Translations under genes and position numbers: made by a program
Shown here: one piece after another, positions 7,630 to 15,941 of the stretch
Layout: every line of letters begins with the position of its first letter
Numbering within the stretch: the stretch's first letter is position 1
Origin: an uncultured Oxalobacteraceae bacterium
GTDB taxonomy: Bacteria > Pseudomonadota > Gammaproteobacteria > Burkholderiales > Burkholderiaceae
NCBI GenBank assembly: GCA_946480015.1
Contig: CAMLIL010000076.1
Span: 1-29,074 of the forward strand
Length of the DNA: 29,074 nucleotides
Reading direction: 5' to 3'
The notes under the pieces: model-generated
The model's input: only the letters and a program-made list of their open reading frames with translations
Database searches by the model: none
What the model was told of the DNA's origin: nothing

Positions 7630-7682
7630 GGCGAGGCCAAGGCCTGCTCGGCGGCGATGCGCGCACGGTCCACGCCGGGAGC
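7630..7682 (-). pseudogene. Short remnant of an ftsZ gene (core 53 bp)
   Basis: Bases 7630-7682 match 8342-8394 inside ftsZ at 50 of 53 positions in the same orientation. Translated on the minus strand the core gives APGVDRARIAAEQALASP where the resident FtsZ has ASGVDRARIAAEQAVASP (residues 228-245). Differences fall at wobble positions or give conservative changes, as if copied from a related ftsZ rather than scrambled. Weaker likeness extends on both sides in shifted frames (GEAL upstream, IRSLLI downstream), suggesting a frameshifted larger fragment of roughly 120-150 bp. It cannot make a functional protein. Plus-strand transcription through it would yield RNA complementary to ftsZ mRNA. 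Confidence 0.75.
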
Positions 7683-7824
7683 AAAACAGTGCTTCGCCAA
7701 TCCGAGCAAGATCGCCGTCTGAAAGAAAGCTCTGCAATAGACTATTGTTGTGGCGCATTTTATGAGCGGTAGTTAGTTGCTAAGTTCGGTGCAATTTCTG
7801 AGCTTAGCCGCAGGGCGCACTGGC
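7683..7824. other. Non-coding remainder between the ftsZ fragment and the ftsZ terminator
   Basis: Together with 7510-7629 this forms over 300 bp without a supported gene, apart from the fragment and the palindrome. Short open frames exist on both strands but lack ribosome binding sites and family likeness. The stretch is visibly richer in A+T than the flanking dcw genes. I see no promoter of good quality in it. Confidence 0.5.
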
Positions 7825-7855
7825 TAAAAAAACCCGCCATTAGCGGGTTTTTTTA
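7825..7855 (-). terminator. Strong bidirectional terminator downstream of ftsZ
   Basis: The arms at 7825-7837 and 7843-7855 are perfectly complementary over 13 bp (a run of seven A then CCCGC on one side, GCGGG then seven T on the other) around loop CATTA. It stands 18 bp past the ftsZ stop and closes the dcw transcript. Confidence 0.9.
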
Positions 7856-7872
7856 AAACACTAGCCCCGAAA

Positions 7873-9075
7873 TCAGTCAGCCTGCTTGCGCAGGAAGGCC
7901 GGAATGTCGTACGTCTCCACGCCATTGCGCTGCATCGCCTGGACCTGCTCGGAGGCCTGCTCGCGGCGCCACACGGCCGGCTGCTTCATGCCATCCATAT
8001 GACCGACGCCGGAGGCCGCGCCCATGGTCACGCCGCTGGACGCGGTCATGCCGGAAGACGCCATCATCGGCTGGTTGTGGGTACCGGTGCGCAGCATCGG
8101 CGTCTGCACCAGCTGCACGTGCTTCTTGGCCTTGCCCAGACCGGTGGCCACCACGGTCACGCGGATGTCGTCGCCCATGTTGTCGTCGTAGGCGATACCC
8201 TGGGCGATGGACGCGTCCGGAGCGGCAAAGGCGCGCACCGCTGCCATGACTTCCTTGATCTCCTTACCCTTGAGGCCGCGCGAAGCGGTCACGTTAACCA
8301 GCACGCCGCGCGCGCCGGACAGGTCGATACCGTCCAGCAGCGGCGACGCCACGGCCTGCTCGGCGGCGATGCGCGCACGGTCCACGCCGGAAGCGGTGGC
8401 GGTGCCCATCATGGCCTTGCCCTGCTCGCCCATGATGGTCTTGACGTCGTTGAAGTCGACGTTGATGTGACCCGGGACGTTGATGATCTCGGCGATACCG
8501 GCCACCGCGTTGTTGAGCACATCGTCGGCGTGCTTCATCCAGTCGATCATCGACTCGTCTTCGTAGATCTCTTCCAGCTTCTCATTGAGGATGATGATCA
8601 GGGAGTCGACGTGCTGCGACAGCTCTTCCAGGCCGCTCTCGGCGATGTCCATGCACTTCTGGCCTTCGTAGGAGAACGGCTTGGACACCACCGCCACGGT
8701 CAGCGCGCCCTGCGACTTGGCCACTTCGGCCACGATCGGCGCGGCGCCGGTGCCGGTGCCGCCGCCCATGCCCGCGGCGATGAACACCATGTGCGCGCCG
8801 CGCAGCGCGTCTTCGATGCGCGCGCGCGATTCCTCGGCCAGCTGGCGGCCCACGGTCGGCTTCATGCCAGCGCCCAGACCCGATTCGCCGATCTGAATGA
8901 TGTTGTGCGCCGACGAGGCGGCCAGCGCCTGTGCATCGGTGTTGGCGGCGATGAACTCGACGCCGGACACGCCCTTGTTGATCATGTGCTGCACCGCGTT
9001 GCCACCTGCGCCACCGACGCCGACGACCTTGATCACGGTGCCCAGTGCTGCGTTATCGACCATATCAAACTCCAT
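7873..9075 (-). CDS. ftsZ: Cell division GTPase FtsZ (400 aa)
   Basis: FtsZ is the tubulin-like GTPase that forms the division ring. The GTP-binding G-box GGGTGTG is at 104-110, the synergy-loop segment NVDFNDVKTIM at 205-215, and the C-terminal peptide YDIPAFLRKQAD that binds FtsA and other partners at 389-400. The linker at about 330-365 is unusually rich in Met, Ser and Gly with a repeated ASSGMT/ASSGVT unit. TAGGAG lies six bases before the ATG at 9075. A 133-bp gap separates it from ftsA and contains an A+T-rich patch (about 9152-9170), which may hold a weak promoter, though no clear hexamer pair is visible. It is the last gene of the dcw transcript here. Confidence 0.99.
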   Translation of the reverse strand: MEFDMVDNAALGTVIKVVGVGGAGGNAVQHMINKGVSGVEFIAANTDAQALAASSAHNIIQIGESGLGAGMKPTVGRQLAEESRARIEDALRGAHMVFIAAGMGGGTGTGAAPIVAEVAKSQGALTVAVVSKPFSYEGQKCMDIAESGLEELSQHVDSLIIILNEKLEEIYEDESMIDWMKHADDVLNNAVAGIAEIINVPGHINVDFNDVKTIMGEQGKAMMGTATASGVDRARIAAEQAVASPLLDGIDLSGARGVLVNVTASRGLKGKEIKEVMAAVRAFAAPDASIAQGIAYDDNMGDDIRVTVVATGLGKAKKHVQLVQTPMLRTGTHNQPMMASSGMTASSGVTMGAASGVGHMDGMKQPAVWRREQASEQVQAMQRNGVETYDIPAFLRKQAD

Positions 9076-9208
9076 GATGAACTCCTAGTCAAAGTGCGGT
9101 CTTCAAGCGCCAGGTCTCACACCCGGTATGAAAGCTGGAGATTGAAAACTGCGTTACCTGTTTAAAAAATATCTTGCGAACCCAAAACCGAATCCCTTGC
9201 CGTACGCC

Positions 9209-10441
9209 TCAAAAATTCCCCAAGAACCATTCCTTCATACGCTGCCACACCGCCTTTACCGAGCCGTCCTGCCGTGTCACGATATGGCCCCGCAAATACT
9301 GCTTCTTCGCTTCCAGCAGCAGGCCGAGAACGGTCGCATAACGCGGTGAGCGCACGACGTCGGCAAGCTGGCCGCGGTAATCCGGCGTCCCCAGACGCGC
9401 CGGCTTCAGGAAAATGTCTTCGGCCATTTCGACCATGCCCGGCATGATGGCCGAGCCGCCGGTGAGCACGATGCCCGACGAGAGCACGCCTTCGTAACCG
9501 GACTCGCGCACCACCTGGTGCACCATCGCGAACAATTCCTCCACGCGCGGCTCGATCACGGCGGCCAGCGCCTGGCGCGACAGATTGCGCGGACCGCGGT
9601 CGCCCAGGCCCGGCACTTCGAGCGATTCGTGCGGGTCGGCCAGCACCTGCTTGGCCACGCCGTAGCGGATCTTGATTTCCTCGGCTTCCGAGGTCGGCGT
9701 GCGCAGCGCCATGGCGATGTCGTTGGTGATCTGGTCGCCGGCGATCGGAATGACCGCGGTGTGGCGGATCGCGCCGTCGGAGAACACGGCGATGTCGGTG
9801 GTGCCGCCGCCGATATCGATCAGCACCACGCCCAGTTCCTTCTCGTCGGAGGTGAGCACGGCGTCGGCCGAAGCCATCGGCTGCAGGATCAGGTCCGACA
9901 CTTCCAGGCCGCAGCGGCGCACGCACTTGACGATGTTCTGCACCGCCGACACCGCGCCGGTGACGATGTGCACCCGCACTTCCAGGCGGATGCCGCTCAT
10001 GCCGATCGGCTCGCGCACGTCTTCCTGGCTGTCGACGATGAATTCCTGCGGCACCGTGTGCAGCAGCTGCTGGTCGGTCGGGATGTTGACCGCCTTGGCC
10101 GTCTCGATCACCCGCGCCACGTCGGTGGCGGTGACTTCCTTGTCCTTGATGGCGACCATGCCGCTCGAATTGAACGAGCGGATATGGCTGCCGGCGATGC
10201 CGGCGTAGACGTTGCGGATTTTGCAGTCCGCCATCAGCTCGGCCTCTTCCAGCGCACGCTGAATCGATTCGACCGTCGCCTCGATATTGACGACGACGCC
10301 TTTTTTCAGGCCCCTCGATTCATGCTGACCGAGCCCGATGACTTCGTGCCGTCCATCGGACATCACCTCGGCCACCACCGCCACCACTTTCGAGGTGCCG
10401 ATATCGAGACCGACGATCAGATTTTTCGCGTCTTTTGTCAT
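9209..10441 (-). CDS. ftsA: Cell division protein FtsA (410 aa)
   Basis: FtsA is the actin-like ATPase that ties FtsZ filaments to the inner membrane. Motifs in order: phosphate-1 loop VGLDIGTSKV at about 10-19, the 1C domain following, phosphate-2 VVLIDIGGGTTDIAVF at about 208, and the adenosine motif SGIVLTGGSA at about 322. The C-terminal amphipathic helix VKAVWQRMKEWFLGNF is the membrane-targeting sequence. Length is normal. The Shine-Dalgarno is poor (AGG, 11 bases away), and 15 bp separate it from ftsQ, so translation may depend partly on coupling. Confidence 0.98.
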   Translation of the reverse strand: MTKDAKNLIVGLDIGTSKVVAVVAEVMSDGRHEVIGLGQHESRGLKKGVVVNIEATVESIQRALEEAELMADCKIRNVYAGIAGSHIRSFNSSGMVAIKDKEVTATDVARVIETAKAVNIPTDQQLLHTVPQEFIVDSQEDVREPIGMSGIRLEVRVHIVTGAVSAVQNIVKCVRRCGLEVSDLILQPMASADAVLTSDEKELGVVLIDIGGGTTDIAVFSDGAIRHTAVIPIAGDQITNDIAMALRTPTSEAEEIKIRYGVAKQVLADPHESLEVPGLGDRGPRNLSRQALAAVIEPRVEELFAMVHQVVRESGYEGVLSSGIVLTGGSAIMPGMVEMAEDIFLKPARLGTPDYRGQLADVVRSPRYATVLGLLLEAKKQYLRGHIVTRQDGSVKAVWQRMKEWFLGNF

Positions 10442-10456
10442 GTTTGCTGTCGCCTA

Positions 10457-11281
10457 CTATGTGTGCTTTGTTTTACTGCTGGTTGTCGACTTCGTCGGTT
10501 TCTTGTTCAGTGCCTTGGGCGCCTTGGCGTCGTCCGGCGGCTTCAATCCCAGCGCCGTCAGCGCCAGGCCGTTGTGGTACCGCATATCGATCGTCTCGAT
10601 CCCGTCCGGCAGCCGCGCCGCCAGCTGGGGGTAAATCTTCACCAGCCGCTGCGCGCGCGCGTGCAATGTGCTGCGGTCCTGCTCGCGCCCCAGCGCCACG
10701 CGCATGCCGTTGTCGAGCGTGACCGTCCACGCGTACCGGCTCGACAGACTCACTGCCTCCGGAATCAGCCTGACCGGCGCAAACCACGCGCGCAACTCGG
10801 CGAACCGCGCCAGCACTTCCTTCTCGCTGCCATCGGGCCCATCAAGCCGCGGCAGCTCGTGGTCCTCGTCCGCTTCGGCCAGGTTGGCGGTGAACACATC
10901 GCCCTTGACCGACAGCAGCCGCCCATCTTCGCCCCAGGTGCCGAGCGCCTCGTGCTCCTCGACTTCGACGATCAGCTGGTTGGGCCATTCGCGCCGTACC
11001 GAGGCCCGCCGCACCCAGGGCACCGCTTCAAACGCAACGCGCACCTGCTCCAGGTTGGCGGTGAAAAAATTCCCCTTGATGCGGCCCAGTACTCCCGCCC
11101 TCAAGGTCAGCTTGTTCACGTGCTTTAACTCCATCCCATACAGGCTGCCCACGGTGATGGTGCGCAGCGTGAACATCGGCCGCTGCGACAGCCACCACAC
11201 CCCGGATGCCAGCAGAGCCAGCATCACCGCCGCGAACAAGGCGCTGGCTGCCGCATTGAGCGCGCGTACGTCATGCCACAT
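10457..11281 (-). CDS. ftsQ: Cell division protein FtsQ (274 aa)
   Basis: FtsQ is a bitopic divisome protein that recruits FtsL/FtsB and later proteins. A short cytoplasmic start is followed by a membrane helix at about 10-32, then the POTRA domain beginning FTLRTITV and including the WVRRASVRREWPNQLIVEVEEHEALGTW-type beta domain entry at about 88-117. The C-terminal 25 residues are Lys/Thr/Ser-rich and look disordered. The ATG follows the ddl stop by seven bases. Confidence 0.95.
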   Translation of the reverse strand: MWHDVRALNAAASALFAAVMLALLASGVWWLSQRPMFTLRTITVGSLYGMELKHVNKLTLRAGVLGRIKGNFFTANLEQVRVAFEAVPWVRRASVRREWPNQLIVEVEEHEALGTWGEDGRLLSVKGDVFTANLAEADEDHELPRLDGPDGSEKEVLARFAELRAWFAPVRLIPEAVSLSSRYAWTVTLDNGMRVALGREQDRSTLHARAQRLVKIYPQLAARLPDGIETIDMRYHNGLALTALGLKPPDDAKAPKALNKKPTKSTTSSKTKHT

Positions 11282-11288
11282 CTGCCGC

Positions 11289-12257
11289 TTATCCCTTTGC
11301 CCTGGCCATCTTCAGGCGCGCCGACTGCAAGATCCGCACGCACAGTTCTTCGTAGTCGATACCGACCGCGCGCGCCGCCATCGGCACCAGCGAGTGACCG
11401 GTCATGCCCGGTGAGGTGTTGGCCTCGATCAGGAAAGGCTGGTTGTCGCTGGCGCGCAGCAGCACGTCGATGCGCCCCCAGCCTTCGCAGCCGAGCGCGC
11501 GGTACGCCTCCAGCGCGATGCGCTCGATCTCGGCGGCGGTGGCGGCGTCCAGCTGGGCCGGGCAAAAGTATTGGGTGTCGTCGCTGAAGTACTTGTTCTG
11601 GTAGTCGTAGTTGCCGCCCGGGGCGACGATCTCGATGACCGGCAGCGCCCGTGCGAGCGCACCGGTGCCGAGGATGGCCACGGTGAACTCGCGTCCGGTG
11701 ACGAACTGCTCGACCAGCACGGTGTCGTCCATGCCTGCGGCCAGCTCGTAGGCCGGTTGCAGCCCGGCTTCGGCATTGACCTTGGTGATGCCGATGGTCG
11801 AGCCTTCCAGCGGCGGCTTGACGATGCACGGCAGGCCCAGCGTGGGAATCACGCCGGACAGGTCGGCGCCGCGCGCCAGCGAGATGTATTGCGGGGTCGG
11901 CAGGCCGCGGTTAAGCCACATGATCTTGGTGGTGATCTTGTCCATGGCGATGGCGCAGGCCGGCACGCCGCTGCCGGTATAGGGAATGCCGAGCTGCTCG
12001 AGCGCGCCCTGCAGGCTGCCGTCTTCCCCGAAGCGGCCGTGCAGCGCAATGAATACGCGGTCGAATTTTTCGGCGGCCAGTTCGGCCAGGCCGCGCTGGG
12101 CCGGATCGAAGGCATGCGCGTCGACGCCGCGGCTTTTCAACGCGGCCAGCACGCCGGTGCCGGACATGATCGACACGTCGCGTTCGGCCGAGCGGCCGCC
12201 GAACAGCACGCCGACTTTGCCGAGTGCCTTGACGTCGATGGATTCTGGTGAGCTCAC
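11289..12257 (-). CDS. ddl: D-alanine--D-alanine ligase (322 aa)
   Basis: This ATP-grasp ligase makes D-Ala-D-Ala for the peptidoglycan stem. Visible hallmarks are [14 protein letters not shown] near the N-terminus, [38 protein letters not shown] for nucleotide binding, and the closing [15 protein letters not shown] with metal and substrate contacts. The start is GTG at 12257, two bases after the murC stop, with GAGG in the murC tail as ribosome site; no ATG lies close enough to give a family-length N-terminus. The position inside the dcw cluster corresponds to ddlB. Confidence 0.97.
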   Translation of the reverse strand: MSSPESIDVKALGKVGVLFGGRSAERDVSIMSGTGVLAALKSRGVDAHAFDPAQRGLAELAAEKFDRVFIALHGRFGEDGSLQGALEQLGIPYTGSGVPACAIAMDKITTKIMWLNRGLPTPQYISLARGADLSGVIPTLGLPCIVKPPLEGSTIGITKVNAEAGLQPAYELAAGMDDTVLVEQFVTGREFTVAILGTGALARALPVIEIVAPGGNYDYQNKYFSDDTQYFCPAQLDAATAAEIERIALEAYRALGCEGWGRIDVLLRASDNQPFLIEANTSPGMTGHSLVPMAARAVGIDYEELCVRILQSARLKMARAKG

Positions 12258-12259
12258 GG

Positions 12260-13648
12260 TTAAGCCTCGTAGGAAGTCAGTTTATTGGGAACACCGCTGA
12301 TCGAACCGGCGCCCATGGTGATGACCACGTCGCCGTCCTGGGCCACTTTCATGACTGCGGCGGGCATGTCGGCGATGGCTTCGACAAAAATCGGCTCGAC
12401 ATCGCCATTGACGCGCAAGGCGTGCGCCAGCGCGCGCCCGTCGGCCGCCACGATCGGCTGTTCGCCGGCCGGGTACACGTCGGCCAGCAGCAGCACGTCC
12501 GGCTTGGACAGCACCTTGACGAAGTCTTCGAACAGATCGCGGGTACGGGTGTAGCGGTGCGGCTGGAAGGCCAGCACCAGGCGGCGGCCCGGATAGGCGG
12601 CGCGCGCGGCGGCCAAGGTGACTTCGGTTTCGACCGGGTGATGGCCGAAATCGTCCACCAGCGCGAACGAACCGCCGCCGGGAATGGCCACCTCGCCGTA
12701 GCGCGTAAAGCGGCGGCCCACGCCGGTGAACTCGGCCAGGCCCTGCTGGGTGGCGCTGTCGGGAATGCCGATCTCGCGCGCGATCGCAATGGCCGAGCAG
12801 GCGTTGAGCACATTGTGCATGCCCGGCTGGTTCAGGACGAAGCGGGTGTCCGCGAAGCCTTCCTGCACCACGGTGAAATGCATCTGCAGGCCGATGGCGC
12901 TGGCGTCGACCGCGCGCACCTGGGCTTCTTCGGAAAAGCCGTAGGTGGTCACCGGCTTGGTCACGAAGGGAATGATGTCGCGCACATTCTTGTCGTCGAT
13001 GCACAGCATCACGCGCCCGTAGAACGGCAGCCGGTGCGTGAAGTTGACGAACGCCTGCTTGAGCTTGGAGAAATCGTGCTCGTAGGTGTCCATGTGGTCG
13101 GCGTCGATGTTGGTGATCACCTCGATCATCGGCGACAGGTTCAGGAACGAGGCGTCCGACTCGTCGGCTTCGGCCACGAGGTAGTCGCCCTGCCCCAGCT
13201 TGGCGTTGGCGCCGGCGCTGTTCAAGCGTCCGCCGATCACGAAAGTCGGGTCCAGCCCGCCCTGCGCCAGTACCGACGCCACCAGGCTGGTGGTGGTGGT
13301 CTTGCCGTGCGTGCCGGCGATCGCGATGCCGCGCTTCAGGCGCATCAGCTCACCCAGCATGATCGCGCGCGGCACGATCGGGATGCGCGCGGCGCGCGCG
13401 GCCACCACTTCCGGATTGCTGGCCTGGACCGCGGTCGAGGTCACCACCGCGTCGGCGTTCTTGACGTGCTCGGCCGCGTGGCCCAGCAGCACCTTGGCGC
13501 CCAGGCCTTCCAGGCGCTGGGTGGCGGCGTTGCTGCCCAGGTCCGAGCCAGACACCTTGTAGCCCAGGTTGAGCAGCACTTCGGCAATGCCGCTCATGCC
13601 GCTGCCGCCGATGCCGACAAAGTGAATGTTCTTGATCTTGTGTTGCAT
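12260..13648 (-). CDS. murC: UDP-N-acetylmuramate--L-alanine ligase MurC (462 aa)
   Basis: MurC adds L-alanine to UDP-MurNAc in the cytoplasm. The N-terminal Rossmann-type motif [17 protein letters not shown] is at 9-25, and the ATP loop GTHGKTTT at 112-119 has the His typical of Mur[14 protein letters not shown] metal/ATP segment (here [10 protein letters not shown]), the [10 protein letters not shown] segment and DDFGHHPVE at the start of the third domain are all present. Its ATG shares one base with the stop of murG (TAATG), implying coupled translation. Confidence 0.98.
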   Translation of the reverse strand: MQHKIKNIHFVGIGGSGMSGIAEVLLNLGYKVSGSDLGSNAATQRLEGLGAKVLLGHAAEHVKNADAVVTSTAVQASNPEVVAARAARIPIVPRAIMLGELMRLKRGIAIAGTHGKTTTTSLVASVLAQGGLDPTFVIGGRLNSAGANAKLGQGDYLVAEADESDASFLNLSPMIEVITNIDADHMDTYEHDFSKLKQAFVNFTHRLPFYGRVMLCIDDKNVRDIIPFVTKPVTTYGFSEEAQVRAVDASAIGLQMHFTVVQEGFADTRFVLNQPGMHNVLNACSAIAIAREIGIPDSATQQGLAEFTGVGRRFTRYGEVAIPGGGSFALVDDFGHHPVETEVTLAAARAAYPGRRLVLAFQPHRYTRTRDLFEDFVKVLSKPDVLLLADVYPAGEQPIVAADGRALAHALRVNGDVEPIFVEAIADMPAAVMKVAQDGDVVITMGAGSISGVPNKLTSYEA

Positions 13649-14727
13649 TATTTATCCGTTCCTGCGAGTTGTTCGAGTACGCCGGCAATCGCCTCGTTGG
13701 CATTGCGTCTGCCGACGGCATGCGCGGCCCGGGCCATCCTGCCGCACTCGTCGCGGTCCAGCGACGCGAGCAGTTTGGCCAGGCCCTGCGCGTTCAATTC
13801 CGTTTGCGGCAAGTGGATCGCCGCGTGCTGCTGCGCCATCCATTTGGCGTTGTCGCGCTGGTGGCTGGTGGTGCTGGCCACGAACGGCACCAGCACGCTG
13901 GCCACGCCCGCCGCCGTCAGTTCCGACACCGTGATGGCGCCGGCGCGGCAGATCACCAGATCGGCATCGGCGTAGGCGCGCGCCATGTCGTCGATGAAGT
14001 CGACCACATTGGCCGTCACGCCGGCTTTGGCATAGCCGTCACGCAGCGCGTCGATATTCTTCTTGCCCGACTGGTGCGTGACCTGCGGGCGCGTCCCTTC
14101 CGGCAGCAGCGCCAGCGCGGCGGGCAGCGCATCGTTGAGCACCCTGGCGCCGAGCGAGCCGCCCACCACCAGCACGCGCAGCACGCCGGTGCGGGCGGCG
14201 AAGCGCTGCTGCGGCGCCGGCATGTCCAGGATTTCCTTGCGCACCGGGTTGCCGGTGACGATGGCCTTGCCGGCCGCCTTGCCGAAATCGGCCGGGAAGC
14301 CGAACAGCACGCGCTGCGCGATCGGCGTCAGGGTTTTGTTCGACAGCAGCAGGGCCGCGTCGGCATTGACCAGCACCACCGGCACATTGCGGATGGCCGC
14401 CATCATCCCGCCCGGCACCGTCACGTAGCCACCCATGCCGAGCACCACGTCGGGCTTGCGCCTGGCCAGGTAGCCCAGGCAGGCCGTGAAGCTTTTCACC
14501 AGCTTGAACATGCCCGACACGGTGTGGCCGATGCCCTTGCCGCGCAGGCCGGCAAAATCGATGGCGTCGATCTCGATGCCGCTTTTCGGCACCAGGTCCT
14601 GTTCCATGCCGTGCGCGGTGCCCAGCCAGCTCACTTCCCAGCCGCGCGCACGCATGGTCTGCGCGATCGCGATGCCGGGGAAGATGTGCCCGCCCGTGCC
14701 GGCCGCCATGATCATCAGGCGCTTCAC
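13648..14727 (-). CDS. murG: UDP-GlcNAc:lipid I N-acetylglucosaminyltransferase MurG (359 aa)
   Basis: MurG converts lipid I to lipid II on the inner face of the cytoplasmic membrane. The donor-side loop [11 protein letters not shown] is at about 8-18, with [31 protein letters not shown] and the C-domain [14 protein letters not shown] that holds UDP-GlcNAc. The start is GTG at 14727, overlapping the ftsW stop as GTGA and preceded by GGAGG at eight bases. The frame continues open upstream through ftsW, but that is a shadow. Confidence 0.97.
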   Translation of the reverse strand: MKRLMIMAAGTGGHIFPGIAIAQTMRARGWEVSWLGTAHGMEQDLVPKSGIEIDAIDFAGLRGKGIGHTVSGMFKLVKSFTACLGYLARRKPDVVLGMGGYVTVPGGMMAAIRNVPVVLVNADAALLLSNKTLTPIAQRVLFGFPADFGKAAGKAIVTGNPVRKEILDMPAPQQRFAARTGVLRVLVVGGSLGARVLNDALPAALALLPEGTRPQVTHQSGKKNIDALRDGYAKAGVTANVVDFIDDMARAYADADLVICRAGAITVSELTAAGVASVLVPFVASTTSHQRDNAKWMAQQHAAIHLPQTELNAQGLAKLLASLDRDECGRMARAAHAVGRRNANEAIAGVLEQLAGTDK

Positions 14728-15941
14728 AGGCGGCCTCCGCGCATCAGTACCCGGTTTTCGTAATCGATGCGCAGCAGGATCGCCAGGCCGACGCAGTTGA
14801 ACAGCACGCCGGAGCCGCCGTAGCTCATCAAGGGCAAGGTCAGGCCCTTGGTCGGCAGCACGCCCAGGTTCACACCCATGTTGATGACGGTCTGCACGCC
14901 GATCCAGATGCCGATGCCCTTGGCGGTCAGGCCGGCGAAGGTCTGGTCGATGGCGATGGCCTGGCGGCCGATGTCGAAGGCGCGCTTGACCAGCCAGTAG
15001 AACATGGCGATCGTCACCAGCACGCCGGCCAGGCCCAGTTCCTCGCCGATCACGGCGATCAGGAAGTCGGTGTGCGCTTCGGGCAGGTAGTGCAGCTTCT
15101 GGACGCTGGCGCCCAGGCCCACGCCGAAGAACTCGCCGCGGCCGAAGGCGATCAGCGACTGGGTCAGCTGGTAGGATTTGCCGAGCGCGTGCTCTTCCTG
15201 CCACGGGTCGAGATAGGCGAAGATGCGCTCGCGGCGGAACGGCGACAGCGCGATGATGGCCATGAAGATCATTCCCAGCAGCGCACCGATGCCGCCGAAC
15301 CAGATCGCGTTGATCCCGCCCAGGAACAGAATGCCCATGGCGATGCAGACGATCACGCCGAACGCGCCCAGATCGGGTTCGAGCAGCAGGAGCAGGCCGA
15401 CCAGGCCGATCGCCACCATCATCGGCAGGAAGCCCTTGGTCAGCTTGTGCATGTATTCCTGCTTGCGCACCGTGTAGTCGGCCGCGTACAGCACCACCAC
15501 GATCTTCATGATTTCGGACGGCTGCAGGTTGAACACCTTCAGCGACAGCCAGCGGCGCGCGCCGTTGACCGACACACCCACCCCGGGCACCAGCACCAGC
15601 GCCAGCAGTACCAGCGTGATGCAGAACAGCCAGGGCGCATACTTTTGCCAGACCGCGATCGGGGTACGGAACACCAGCAGCGAGGCCGCCAGCGAGATGA
15701 CGATGAAGCCTGCCTGGCGCACCAGGAAGTAGGAGTGCTTGTTGGCCAGGAAGGCGTACTTGGGCGAATCGGGCAGCGCGATCGAGGCCGAGTACACCAT
15801 CACCATCCCGAACAGCATCAGCAGCAGGGTCACCCAGACCAGCGGCTGATCGTATTCCATCATCTTGGACGGGCGTGCGCGCCCTGCCACCAGCGCGTCC
15901 GACGCGGTGCCCGAAAATTTGAATGGAAGCTGGAAGGCCAT
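14724..15941 (-). CDS. ftsW: Septal peptidoglycan polymerase FtsW (405 aa)
   Basis: FtsW is the SEDS-family glycosyltransferase that polymerises lipid II with FtsI. There are about ten membrane helices. Conserved stretches include [34 protein letters not shown], the large loop ending in [18 protein letters not shown], and the terminal [21 protein letters not shown]. The ATG at 15941 shares one base with the murD stop (TGATG) and gives a 45-residue N-terminal segment before the first helix. The same frame stays open far upstream inside murD without significance. Confidence 0.97.
   Translation of the reverse strand: MAFQLPFKFSGTASDALVAGRARPSKMMEYDQPLVWVTLLLMLFGMVMVYSASIALPDSPKYAFLANKHSYFLVRQAGFIVISLAASLLVFRTPIAVWQKYAPWLFCITLVLLALVLVPGVGVSVNGARRWLSLKVFNLQPSEIMKIVVVLYAADYTVRKQEYMHKLTKGFLPMMVAIGLVGLLLLLEPDLGAFGVIVCIAMGILFLGGINAIWFGGIGALLGMIFMAIIALSPFRRERIFAYLDPWQEEHALGKSYQLTQSLIAFGRGEFFGVGLGASVQKLHYLPEAHTDFLIAVIGEELGLAGVLVTIAMFYWLVKRAFDIGRQAIAIDQTFAGLTAKGIGIWIGVQTVINMGVNLGVLPTKGLTLPLMSYGGSGVLFNCVGLAILLRIDYENRVLMRGGRL

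Noticed and set aside
7557..7772. Plus-strand open frame of 71 codons crossing the ftsZ-like fragment
   Set aside because: Its middle is the reverse complement of ftsZ coding sequence, it has no ribosome binding site, and no protein family was recognised.
6250..7870. Insertion sequence or prophage as carrier of the accessory segment
   Set aside because: No transposase, integrase, tRNA attachment site or typical terminal inverted repeats at the borders were found; only the 14-base terminator repeat.
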